From positions 620,001-684,000 of the forward strand of contig NZ_JBHUIB010000001.1 of the NCBI RefSeq assembly GCF_042682785.1: DNA of 64,000 nucleotides, read 5' to 3'. The notes under the pieces were generated by a model. That model did not search any database. It saw only the letters and a list, made by a program, of their open reading frames with translations, and was not told where the DNA came from. Within the stretch, counting starts at the first letter, position 1, and the number at the start of each line of letters is the position of its first letter. The DNA is from Thalassotalea_F euphylliae (lineage in GTDB: Bacteria; Pseudomonadota; Gammaproteobacteria; Enterobacterales; Alteromonadaceae). Made by a program: the position numbers and the translations under genes. This document shows positions 34,543-43,507 of the stretch, piece by piece.

Positions 34543-36096
34543 ATGCAGCGTCCAAGTTCAATTGCCATTGTAGGCGGCGGCACAGCTGGGTGGATGGCAG
34601 CTTCACTGCTTGAACATGCCTGGGCACAATATGGTACACATATCACCTTAATTGAATCGGAAGCTATTGAGACCATAGGCGTTGGCGAGGGCTCAACCCC
34701 TTCACTGCAAGCTTTCTTTAAACTGCTTGGTATTGAAGAGTCACACTGGATGCCAGCTTGTCACGCGACCTATAAGTGTGGCATACGGTTTCCACATTGG
34801 ACGAGTCACCTTCAAGACAATACCTATTTTCACCCCTTTTACTCCGATCATGATTGGAAAACCGGCCAAGCATATCTTCACAACGTTAACCTTCGACGAC
34901 AGGGCTATGATATCGAAGCCAAGCCAGATCCTTACTGGCTGCAACACTACTTAGCAAAGTCAGGTAAATGCCCGGTTTTGGAAAAGCCTCAAGACCACTC
35001 ACTGGATTATGGTTACCACTTCGACTCAGCACTGCTTGGTAAATTTCTCAAAAACCGACTACTGAAGCGAGGCAAAGTAAACCATACCATCGGAACAGTC
35101 GAACATATTAAGTCGGGTGTAAACGGCATAGAAAAACTTATCACAGCAAATGGCGAAGTATTAGAAGCTGACTTGTATGTCGACTGCACAGGTTTTGCAA
35201 GCTTACTTCTGGGTAAAACGCTAAACGTCGATTTCGAAGATTTTAGTGATGCACTGCCCAATGACAGGGCTGTTGCCATAGCAAGCAAAATCGACCTAAC
35301 AAATGACCTTATTCCTGAAACGACTTCTATGGCATTAACACATGGCTGGGCATGGAAGATTCCCCTTTCGTCTCGCTTTGGCAATGGCTATGTATACAGC
35401 AGTCATTACTTATCCGAAGAGCAGGCTGAACAAGAACTTAGGGACTATTTAGGCGTCGACAAATCAGTACCAGCGAAGCATTTAAGAATGCGCGTGGGCC
35501 GATATCAGCAGCATTGGTGCAAAAATGTATTGGCTGTAGGACTATCTCAAGGGTTTATTGAGCCACTAGAAGCGACTGCTATCGCCACACTTCAGTACAC
35601 TGTTGAGCATTTTATCGCGCTACATGAAGACGATGCGCAATTACCGAACACTTCAGGCAGAGCAAGCAATGTATTTAACCAGCGCATTAACGCCATTTTC
35701 GATAGCATAAAAGACTATATTTGCCTGCATTACCGCATGAATACACGGACTGACAGCGTCTATTGGCAAGATTGCGCAAACAATAAAAATCATTCAGACA
35801 AACTCCAAGCGATTATTGACGCTTGGGATAGACCTGAGGTGAATTTCACGCAAGCACTGCACAATTTTGATTCTGAAACCATGTATTTTGCGCCTAGTTG
35901 GTATTGTTTGCTTGCCGGTAAAGGGCGTTTATCTAAAATAGGAAAAACCAAGCCTTTCGATAAAAAAGTGGCTTCACTTGACGATATTGAGCGCTACTGC
36001 CAACATCAAGCTTCATTCTTTCGTGATCACGTAGAACAGCTCAAACATATTTACGGACAACAACACCCTATATTTTCTGTAATCCGTGCTGAATAA
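34543..36096 (+). CDS. tryptophan-halogenase-like flavoprotein (first copy)
   Basis: This protein of 517 residues has the FAD-binding GGGTAGW (11-17), the halogenase lysine K78 in ATYKCGIRF, the second family motif GWAWKIP (268-274) and IEPLEAT, where halogenases keep an active-site glutamate. All elements of a flavin-dependent halogenase are visible, but known tryptophan halogenases act on aromatics, and the role of these SapC-associated members in sugar loci is unproven. A reduced-flavin supplier is not encoded nearby. It is convergent with, and overlaps by 29 bp, the second copy. Confidence 0.88.
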   Translation: MQRPSSIAIVGGGTAGWMAASLLEHAWAQYGTHITLIESEAIETIGVGEGSTPSLQAFFKLLGIEESHWMPACHATYKCGIRFPHWTSHLQDNTYFHPFYSDHDWKTGQAYLHNVNLRRQGYDIEAKPDPYWLQHYLAKSGKCPVLEKPQDHSLDYGYHFDSALLGKFLKNRLLKRGKVNHTIGTVEHIKSGVNGIEKLITANGEVLEADLYVDCTGFASLLLGKTLNVDFEDFSDALPNDRAVAIASKIDLTNDLIPETTSMALTHGWAWKIPLSSRFGNGYVYSSHYLSEEQAEQELRDYLGVDKSVPAKHLRMRVGRYQQHWCKNVLAVGLSQGFIEPLEATAIATLQYTVEHFIALHEDDAQLPNTSGRASNVFNQRINAIFDSIKDYICLHYRMNTRTDSVYWQDCANNKNHSDKLQAIIDAWDRPEVNFTQALHNFDSETMYFAPSWYCLLAGKGRLSKIGKTKPFDKKVASLDDIERYCQHQASFFRDHVEQLKHIYGQQHPIFSVIRAE

Positions 36097-37609
36097 TTTT
36101 TTCGATTAACGCCCTATGTTCGGGTAACTGTGTCAGCAGTTGTTGTTTTGCCTGCTCTAAATAACGTGCCGCTCGCTTTGCATCATCCCGATCGTTATTT
36201 ACGTTCAGTGCACCAGAGGTGCTTTTGAAACGCATGCCATACAATACGTAAAGGTAATTGTCCAAATCGAATACTTCAAACTTCGAAAAAAAGTCTTCAC
36301 TGATAGGCGCCTGACATTTCCATAGTGACAAACGCTCTTTCAACGTCTCTGAAAGTAAAGACTCTTCACGATTATCACGCCAAAACTCGCTATCATCGCG
36401 ATCTGACAAATAGTAATGTAACTTAATAAAGTCTATCGTACGCTGCCATGCATAACCCACTGTTTCGTTGTAGCGCGTCTCCAGAAAGTCGAATTCTTGA
36501 CTATCAAAAGGGAAGCGCTTTGCTAGAAAACTTGCAGCAAAGTCAGTCAATAAAATTGATGTTGCTTCAAGTGGCTCGACAAACCCTTGCGCTAACCCCA
36601 ATGCGACACAGTTTTGATGCCAAAACTTTTCTCGATAACCAATTCTCATCGGAATTTCACGAACAGTCAGGTTGTCAATCTGAGCGCCAACATAATGCCT
36701 GAGCTTTTGATGTGCCATATCGCCTGAAAGGTGCTTGCTGCTATAGACCAAACCCACGCCACGCCTATTAGGCAACGTAATATCCCATATCCAGCCCGCT
36801 TGATGCGCTGTTGCTAGGGTATACGGTGGAATAGCTGACTTACCATCTGTAGGTACTTGAACAGCCAATGCTTTATCTACAAACAGTGAATCACCTTTAT
36901 CGACAAAAGGTACTTTCAGTGCTTTGTCGAGCAGTAAGCCGTGAAAGCCAGAACAATCAATATAGAAGTCGTACTTTATTTCCCCTAACTCGGTGGTCTT
37001 AAGAGATTTGATGCCGCCCGACTGTGTCAAATGCACCTGCTCAACCGTTGCTTGAAGATGATCGATACCAAAGCGTTGAATCGCATTTTTTGCTAGCAAT
37101 TTAGCGAATTTTGACGCGTCAAAGTGATAGGCATAACCTGCTGCCGATTCGTATTCTGGTGTTGTGATGAGCTTTGGTGCTTTGCCAGCCTCACATAAGT
37201 CATGTTGAAAGCTGGCATGTTGTGCAAAGGGAGTGTTTGAGTCGTTGGCATGATGATTTAGCCAATCATTCGTCTGTAATTCACTAAACTTATAAGGTTT
37301 CTCAAAAAGGTGGTGATAAAAGTTATTGTCGCCATGCTTGCCTTTGTTGAGCCAATTGACAAATTTAATCGACTGTTTAAACGTCACGTCACACTCACGA
37401 ATGAGATCGGCTTCACTAATACCAAAGTGTTTCAAGGTGCGGCGGATCTCTGGAACAGTGCCTTCACCTACGCCGATAGGTGCGATATTGGGTGACTCAA
37501 TCACATCGACTGATACAGTTTTATTAGCGAATAACGCTTTGCCTAAATGGTTTGCAGCCAGCCACCCTGCTGTACCGCCTCCAACTATTGCAACTCTGGA
37601 AATTTTCAT
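36068..37609 (-). CDS. tryptophan-halogenase-like flavoprotein (second copy)
   Basis: From the ATG at 37609 it has 513 residues; GAAGGTG lies before it, though an ATG at 37627 is also possible. It has GGGTAGW near the N terminus, the lysine in VTFKQSIKF (K78 from this start, as in the first copy), GWIWDITLP and VEPLEAT. It is a clear but diverged paralogue of the convergent gene. It lies downstream of the TonB receptor on the same strand, with a terminator between, so expression may be partial read-through. The function is unknown. Confidence 0.87.
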   Translation of the reverse strand: MKISRVAIVGGGTAGWLAANHLGKALFANKTVSVDVIESPNIAPIGVGEGTVPEIRRTLKHFGISEADLIRECDVTFKQSIKFVNWLNKGKHGDNNFYHHLFEKPYKFSELQTNDWLNHHANDSNTPFAQHASFQHDLCEAGKAPKLITTPEYESAAGYAYHFDASKFAKLLAKNAIQRFGIDHLQATVEQVHLTQSGGIKSLKTTELGEIKYDFYIDCSGFHGLLLDKALKVPFVDKGDSLFVDKALAVQVPTDGKSAIPPYTLATAHQAGWIWDITLPNRRGVGLVYSSKHLSGDMAHQKLRHYVGAQIDNLTVREIPMRIGYREKFWHQNCVALGLAQGFVEPLEATSILLTDFAASFLAKRFPFDSQEFDFLETRYNETVGYAWQRTIDFIKLHYYLSDRDDSEFWRDNREESLLSETLKERLSLWKCQAPISEDFFSKFEVFDLDNYLYVLYGMRFKSTSGALNVNNDRDDAKRAARYLEQAKQQLLTQLPEHRALIEKIIQHGLQKI

Positions 37610-37680
37610 CGTGCGCATCACCTTCATTCATTTAACTTCTATCATCCATGACACCGCGGCATACCGTACTTCCTGTACAT

Positions 37681-37706
37681 AAAAAAGCCCAGCAATTGCC
37701 GGGCTT
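37681..37706 (-). terminator. terminator after the TonB receptor gene
   Basis: On the minus strand AAGCCCGGCAATTGCTGGGC folds into a tight hairpin and is followed by TTTTTT, about 25 bp after the receptor stop. Confidence 0.85.
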
Positions 37707-37729
37707 AAGCTTCTAATCTAGGGAGATAA

Positions 37730-40324
37730 TTAGAAACGTACTGCAACACCTACTTTGTAGCGTGCTTCACCTTCGAAGCTCCATGCAGGGTAACCAAGCT
37801 TAAGCTCAGGTTTAACGTCTGCTTCAATTGGCGCTACACCCGTTTGAATGCTGTCTTCTTCAGTAATGTTAACGGCTTCAAACGTAATATCTAAGTAATC
37901 AGTTACTGCATAGCCTGCACTGAAATCTAGCGTACCATATGAGTCGTGCTCACGGTTACCGTAGAAACCCGGTAATTCACGAATCATGTACTCTGAACGC
38001 CAGTTGTATGCCAAACGAGCGCTGAACTTGTCTGCTTCGTAGTAACCTACCATGTTCACCGTATGGTCTGATGAATCAGAGAACTCACTGATTAAATCAG
38101 GGTAGTTTGAAGCTGGCGAGCTTGAATCAGCAAACGTGTAGTTAACTGAGTAACCAAAACCATTGTCAAACGCGTCTTGCAATTGAAGCTCGATACCTTC
38201 AATCTCACCGCCACCAGCATTCACTTTCGTTGATACAGTCCACGAATCAACACCTGATTCCGGCGGTACAACACCAATTTCTTGGTCTAATAGCTGCGTC
38301 GATGTCACGAACGACGTAATATCTTTAATGAAGTACGTTGCACTGAACATACCGTCTTCACTGAAGTACCACTCGACACCTAAATCAGCTTGGGTCGCTT
38401 TGAACGGGTCTAAACCAACATTACCCTTAGTTAATACTTCATTGCCTGGTGTACCATCATCATAACCCGCGAAAGAAGATGCAGAGAACATGTCAGTGTA
38501 GTTCGGGCGAGAGATAACTTGTGCCGCTGATGCACGTAAGATGACATCTTCAGTTAAATCAAACGCTACATTAACGCTTGGCAATACATCATTGTAGTCT
38601 GCTTTATCTGTAGACAAAGAATCCGCATATACGCCGTTGTTGAAGCTGTAGAAATCAGATTCAGCATCTGTTGATACGTAACGTAAGCCGAAGTTACCGC
38701 GAATGCCGTCGGCTTCAAAGTCAGCCATTACATATAGTGCTAAGTTCTCTTCTTCAATCGTACCGTAACCCGACTTATAAACATCAGAAGTATTATCAAA
38801 GCTTGAGAAAGCACCGTATGCATCGTCTAGCATGTTGCCAATGTTTGGATTCGGTAACTTAAAGCCTGCACCAGAAGACACTGAGCCTGAGTAGTAGTGA
38901 GACGCATCTTTACCACCTGGATAAGGATCAACCGTATTTACCGTGAATGTTTCCTGCTTCACTTCGTGATCTGTCCAACGAACACCTGTTTTGAATTGCG
39001 TAATTGCACCAAGCTCCACAGGTACCGTTAAATCAAACTGTGCGTAAGTTTCTTCGTCAGAGTTAGGTTGCTTTTTAAGTGCCCAAGAGGCTGGCGATAA
39101 CTCACCCTGGAAGTCTTCTGGGCCAAAATGTTTGTTTGCGATATCAATTTTGATTTCATCGCCTGTAGCGTCGTATGTACCAGCAAAGTCACCCGGTGTA
39201 CCAATCCAGAAACCGTAGTTTGCCGTTAAGTCTGTACCACCATCTGATTCAGTAGTACCAATACGACCTTCTAACGTGAAGTTGTCGCCTTCATAAGTGA
39301 AGTCAAAATCAACAGTGTCAGATGTCATACTACCTGCACGTGCCCATGTCTGTGCCCAACCTGGATTAGCGCCAGTGCCTGAACGACGGTAGAACGTACA
39401 TGTACCTTCTGCATTCGTTTGCTCACATGCTGCATCCTTGTCATCAGGGAACATAGCGAATAATGACGTATTGGTGTTGTCCGCTTCTAATTCCAGGCTG
39501 ATAACATTCAAACCAATTTCTAAACGCTCTGTTGGGCGGTATTGAAGTGCAACATTGAATGCTGTGCGCTCGCGGTCTTGCTGGAATGTTGATGGAACAA
39601 TATCACCCCAACCAACAAGTGACTCAACACCGTTACGTTGATAGGTTGTTTCAGCAATTGATGCTGACACCATAAAGCCGAAATCTTCTGCGTCGTTCTT
39701 CCAGCTGTATAGGCCTGAATACTGTGGATCAGTTTCCTCAGAAATTGTACCGTAATCACCTTTCAAACTTGCAAAAACGCTGTTTGCATCTAGCTCTAAA
39801 GGCTTACGTGTGTTGACGATAACCGTACCACCAACACCGCCTTCAGGCAGGTCAGCTTGTGATGATTTGTATACTTCGATACCACCAATGATTTCAGGTG
39901 GAAGCAATGTGTAGTTGAAACTGCGGTCGATAGATTGCTGATCGTACCAACCGGTAGATGCTACTGTGTGACCATTCAAAAGTGTGCGCGTTAATTGGCT
40001 TGAAGCGCCGCGAATTGACACCTGCTGACCTTGACCAAATTGACGGTTTACCGCAACGCCAGGGATACGTCCTAGTGACTCGCCAACATCAGAATCTGGG
40101 AATTTACCCACATCTTCCGCAGTTACGGCATCGATAACCGAGTTAGAGAAACGCTTAGCATTAAGTGATTGTTTTAGTGAACCACGAATACCGCGAACTT
40201 CAATTTTTTCAATGTTGTCGTCAGCTTGCGCTTCATCAGCATAAGCGACTGAAGCAGGAACACCTGCTAGTGCGACAGCAATGCTAGTTGCTAGAGCACC
40301 TTTTTTGAATGTAAATGTAGACAT
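37730..40324 (-). CDS. TonB-dependent receptor, probably for chito-oligosaccharide/GlcNAc
   Basis: From the ATG at 40324 (behind AAGGGAAAG; a GTG at 40342 is less likely) it has 864 residues. A signal peptide (to about residue 29) is followed by a TonB-box-like IEKIEVRGIR, the plug domain (SLGRIPGVAVNRQFGQGQQVSIRG, EVYKSSQADLPEGGVGGTVIVNTRKP) and a 22-strand outer-membrane barrel ending in Phe (KVGVAVRF). Two NagR-type operators precede it. Together with the nag genes this points to uptake of chitin breakdown products; the ligand is inferred. There is no iron-siderophore context. Confidence 0.9.
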   Translation of the reverse strand: MSTFTFKKGALATSIAVALAGVPASVAYADEAQADDNIEKIEVRGIRGSLKQSLNAKRFSNSVIDAVTAEDVGKFPDSDVGESLGRIPGVAVNRQFGQGQQVSIRGASSQLTRTLLNGHTVASTGWYDQQSIDRSFNYTLLPPEIIGGIEVYKSSQADLPEGGVGGTVIVNTRKPLELDANSVFASLKGDYGTISEETDPQYSGLYSWKNDAEDFGFMVSASIAETTYQRNGVESLVGWGDIVPSTFQQDRERTAFNVALQYRPTERLEIGLNVISLELEADNTNTSLFAMFPDDKDAACEQTNAEGTCTFYRRSGTGANPGWAQTWARAGSMTSDTVDFDFTYEGDNFTLEGRIGTTESDGGTDLTANYGFWIGTPGDFAGTYDATGDEIKIDIANKHFGPEDFQGELSPASWALKKQPNSDEETYAQFDLTVPVELGAITQFKTGVRWTDHEVKQETFTVNTVDPYPGGKDASHYYSGSVSSGAGFKLPNPNIGNMLDDAYGAFSSFDNTSDVYKSGYGTIEEENLALYVMADFEADGIRGNFGLRYVSTDAESDFYSFNNGVYADSLSTDKADYNDVLPSVNVAFDLTEDVILRASAAQVISRPNYTDMFSASSFAGYDDGTPGNEVLTKGNVGLDPFKATQADLGVEWYFSEDGMFSATYFIKDITSFVTSTQLLDQEIGVVPPESGVDSWTVSTKVNAGGGEIEGIELQLQDAFDNGFGYSVNYTFADSSSPASNYPDLISEFSDSSDHTVNMVGYYEADKFSARLAYNWRSEYMIRELPGFYGNREHDSYGTLDFSAGYAVTDYLDITFEAVNITEEDSIQTGVAPIEADVKPELKLGYPAWSFEGEARYKVGVAVRF

Positions 40325-40380
40325 CGACTTTCCCTTATACACGTTTTTGTAATGTTTTCATTATCTTATTGGTTATTAGA

Positions 40381-40418
40381 TGACAGCGTTGTCTTTTTCT
40401 TTTATGACAGCGTTGTCA
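40381..40418. promoter_or_regulatory. tandem NagR-type operators before the TonB receptor gene
   Basis: TGACAGCGTTGTCT (40381-40394) and TGACAGCGTTGTCA (40405-40418) have centres 24 bp apart, 57-94 bp before the receptor start. Unlike the other sites, neither sits on an obvious -35/-10 pair. Paired sites could be bridged by a LacI-type tetramer or two dimers. Confidence 0.72.
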
Positions 40419-40583
40419 TTAACTTGACATTTACGATACACAGAAAAATTTCATTTGGCTACACTTTGTTCACATTTAAGTCACAACATCCTATTAACAC
40501 ATTGTAATTAAATGATTTATTTTTAGTTGCAATGTTCAAAATTCAGCTAGAAACAACTCATATTTATATGATATTTCAGGCAT

Positions 40584-40607
40584 AAAAAAGGCGGTATTAA
40601 CCGCCTT
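40584..40607 (-). terminator. terminator of pgi
   Basis: AAGGCGGT and ACCGCCTT pair around a short loop, followed on the minus strand by TTTTTTAT. Confidence 0.85.
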
Positions 40608-40632
40608 GATGATATTTGTTATGTCCCCGGCT

Positions 40633-42279
40633 CTATTGGCTTCGTACTTGATGAAAGTATCTAATCAACTGCTCCGTGGAGCTGTCATGTTCCCTAGGCG
40701 CACTTTCATCCTCTAACTGTGCTTGTATTGTTTTTGCCAATCCTTTGCCTAACTCCACACCCCATTGATCAAACGAGCAAATATCTAACAGCACGCCATG
40801 AACAAAGATTTTATGCTCATACAATGCAATCAAGCTGCCCAACGTCTTTGGTGATAAGCGGTGCAACAATATGGTATTTGTTGGCCGGTTACCTTGATGT
40901 ACTTTGTGAGGTGCTACCATATCAATAAACTCATCTGTGCGACCTTTGGCTTTCAGATCAGCTCGCACTTGTGCTTCGCTTACTCCTGTCATCAGCGCTT
41001 GTGTCTGCGCAAAAAAGTTCGACATCAAGGTTTCGTGGTGCCCCGCTACTGGCGTGACGCTCTCGATAGAGCCGATAAAATCAGCTGGCACGATATTATT
41101 GCTTTGGTGCAAGTATTGATAAAAAGCATGCTGACCATTAATGCCAAGTTCTCCCCAAATAGATGGCACAGTGGCATAGCTCAGTGTTTCACCATTCACG
41201 TTTACTGACTTACCATTACTTTCCATCTCCGCCTGCTGAAGATAAGCGGCCAGCCTGTGTAATGTTTGATCATAAGGTAAAATAGCCTGGGATTTAGCAC
41301 CAAGGAACGTCGTATTCCATAAGCTCAAAAGCGCCAATGTAACCGGCATATTGTGAGTAAGAGGCGCACGCTTGAAATGATCATCCATAGACTTTGCACC
41401 AGCAAGCAACTCTTTGAATTTATCGAACCCTAGATCAAGTGCGATTGGGAGCCCAATAGCCGACCAAAGTGAAAAACGACCTCCGACCCAATCCCACATA
41501 TCGAAAATATTCTCTGCTTCAATACCAAATGCTTGTGCGTTTTCGGTATTGGCAGTTACCGCAACAAAATGCTTAGCAATAGAGGATTGGTCAAAACTCG
41601 CTGCTGTAAGCCAGTTCATTGCCGTACGGGCGTTAGTCATTGTCTCCGCGGTGGTAAATGTTTTACTGGAGACAATAAATAATACTTTCTGTGGATCTAA
41701 AGGACGCAAGGTCTCAACTATTTGTGCACCATCTACATTGGAGACGTAATGCACATTCACACTGTTATCGCTGTAGTGCTTTAGCGCTTCAGTCACCATC
41801 TGTGGGCCAAGATTTGAGCCACCAACCCCCAAATTCACAACATCCGTAATACGCTTACCTGAATACCCTAACCACTTTCCTTGTCGAACTTTGTCACTGA
41901 AACTTTTTATTTTTAACAGCTGCTGCTCAACACTTGCTCGTACGTTTTGCCCGTCAACGCTGACATCTGCAGAGACAGAGTCACGCAGTGCGGTATGAAG
42001 TACCGCTCTATTCTCGGTTTTATTGATTCGTTCCCCGGCAAACATTCGGTCGCGCCAGCTAGTAATATCAACTTCTTCCAGCAAAGACTGCAGAGCCTCT
42101 ATGGTCTCATCATCAATTCGATTTTTTGAGTAGTCGAGCAAGATCTCATCGAAAGACATTGAATACTTTTCAAACCTGTTTGCATCAACCGCAAACAAAT
42201 CGTTTAAGTGTTGTGCCTTTTTCTTCTCTGCGATGGCTGATAGCAGTTTCCAGCTTGGCAGTTGTTCTCTGGTCGACAT
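40633..42279 (-). CDS. pgi: glucose-6-phosphate isomerase
   Basis: From the ATG at 42279, with GAGGAAG before it, it has 548 residues, the usual length; an in-frame start at 42315 lacks support. It interconverts Glc-6-P and Fru-6-P. Marks: NLGVGGSNLGPQM, VSSKTFTTAETMTNA, WVGGRFSLWSAIGLPIAL, the catalytic Glu/His region GQHAFYQYLHQ and DQWGVELGK. A NagR-type operator overlaps its -35 box, so it behaves as part of the GlcNAc regulon, sending Fru-6-P from GlcNAc to Glc-6-P. Confidence 0.96.
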   Translation of the reverse strand: MSTREQLPSWKLLSAIAEKKKAQHLNDLFAVDANRFEKYSMSFDEILLDYSKNRIDDETIEALQSLLEEVDITSWRDRMFAGERINKTENRAVLHTALRDSVSADVSVDGQNVRASVEQQLLKIKSFSDKVRQGKWLGYSGKRITDVVNLGVGGSNLGPQMVTEALKHYSDNSVNVHYVSNVDGAQIVETLRPLDPQKVLFIVSSKTFTTAETMTNARTAMNWLTAASFDQSSIAKHFVAVTANTENAQAFGIEAENIFDMWDWVGGRFSLWSAIGLPIALDLGFDKFKELLAGAKSMDDHFKRAPLTHNMPVTLALLSLWNTTFLGAKSQAILPYDQTLHRLAAYLQQAEMESNGKSVNVNGETLSYATVPSIWGELGINGQHAFYQYLHQSNNIVPADFIGSIESVTPVAGHHETLMSNFFAQTQALMTGVSEAQVRADLKAKGRTDEFIDMVAPHKVHQGNRPTNTILLHRLSPKTLGSLIALYEHKIFVHGVLLDICSFDQWGVELGKGLAKTIQAQLEDESAPREHDSSTEQLIRYFHQVRSQ

Positions 42280-42311
42280 GTTTTCTTCCTCTACTCTCTT
42301 ATTTTCGTTGC

Positions 42312-42340
42312 ACAATAGATAAAAATGACAGCGCTGTCAA
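42312..42340 (-). promoter_or_regulatory. pgi promoter with NagR-type operator
   Basis: TGACAGCGCTGTCA lies at 42326-42339. On the minus strand TTGACA (42335-42340) and TATTGT (42312-42317) are 17 bp apart. The repressor site thus covers the -35 hexamer; it also lies 130 bp before the divergent regulator gene. Confidence 0.8.
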
Positions 42341-42468
42341 TTCAATTAAAAATCAAGGTTGAGTGTGTCAAATATGATTAATCTGTGAATAAATCGTTGC
42401 GGCGTCGCCTGTTTCACAATAACCTAATGCCGAAAAACTAGTATCAAGGGTGTAGGATAGTAAGTCGG

Positions 42469-43485
42469 ATGAAAGCTACCATTAACGACGTTGCAAAGCA
42501 GGCAGGCGTATCAATTAAAACAGTCTCTCGTGTCATGAACAACGAGCCATCTGTGAGACAGCCTACCCGTGAAAAAGTGATGGCAGCCGTTGAAGCACTC
42601 AACTATCAACCTAATCTTGCGGCGCGTAACCTGGCAGGCACGAAAGCCTATAGCATCGCGTTCGTCTATGACAATCCCAATGCCTACTACGTCATTGACA
42701 TGCAAAATGGCATTTTATCCGCCTGTAAAAAGCAAGGATTTGAGCTTGTTATACACCCTTGTGACTCAACGAAACCCGATATCATTGATGAAATTACCAA
42801 TATGGTTAGAACCTCGCGTATTGCTGGTTTAGTGCTCACTCCTCCATTTTCAGAAATGCCTGAATTCGTTGAAAAAATTAAAGCTTTAGATGTCAGTGTC
42901 GTGCGTATTATGTCAGGTGATGCCGCACCGGATGACTTAACTCCATGTGTCATGATTGACGACCACGCAGCGGCCTACAGCATTACAGAGCATTTAGTGA
43001 ATTTGGGACATAAGCACATTGCTTTTATTGCTGGTGGTTTAGAACACAAGTCGAGTACCGAGCGACTCAACGGCTACAAAGCTGCACTAGAAGCTAATAA
43101 TATTAAAGTTACCCCAGAGCACATTATTCAAGGCGAATACTCGTTTGATTCAGGCGTTGAAGGCGCAAAATCATTAATGTCACTGTCCAATAAACCCACG
43201 GCGATATTTTCTTGTAACGATGAAATTGCGGCGGGTGCATTGTTTGCATCTCGTTTAATGAATATAGCCATTCCAGAACAGCTATCCATTGCTGGCTTTG
43301 AGAACAGTCCTTTCTCGCGTCAAACTTGGCCAAAGCTGACCACAGCACATCAACCTAACCAAGCTATTGCGGAAAAGGCGGCGAATTTATTAATTTCTCA
43401 CACGAGAAAGCATGATAACTCGGTATCTGAACAGCTATACACACCTGAACTTGTAGTAAGAGACTCAACCACGACAATCAACTAA
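42469..43485 (+). CDS. nagR: LacI-family repressor, probably NagR of the GlcNAc regulon
   Basis: This 338-residue protein has a LacI helix-turn-helix (TINDVAKQAGVSIKTVSRVMNN, 3-25), a hinge helix (PNLAARNLAG) and a periplasmic-binding-protein-like effector domain (about 60-330). It lies beside pgi at the edge of the GlcNAc locus, whose promoters carry a CG-centred palindrome typical of LacI-family sites. I infer it binds those sites and is released by a GlcNAc-derived sugar phosphate. It is the only LacI-type gene in the window. The symbol is an inference from context. Confidence 0.8.
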   Translation: MKATINDVAKQAGVSIKTVSRVMNNEPSVRQPTREKVMAAVEALNYQPNLAARNLAGTKAYSIAFVYDNPNAYYVIDMQNGILSACKKQGFELVIHPCDSTKPDIIDEITNMVRTSRIAGLVLTPPFSEMPEFVEKIKALDVSVVRIMSGDAAPDDLTPCVMIDDHAAAYSITEHLVNLGHKHIAFIAGGLEHKSSTERLNGYKAALEANNIKVTPEHIIQGEYSFDSGVEGAKSLMSLSNKPTAIFSCNDEIAAGALFASRLMNIAIPEQLSIAGFENSPFSRQTWPKLTTAHQPNQAIAEKAANLLISHTRKHDNSVSEQLYTPELVVRDSTTTIN

Positions 43486-43507
43486 GCTTCAAATAAAGTT
43501 TTGTACT

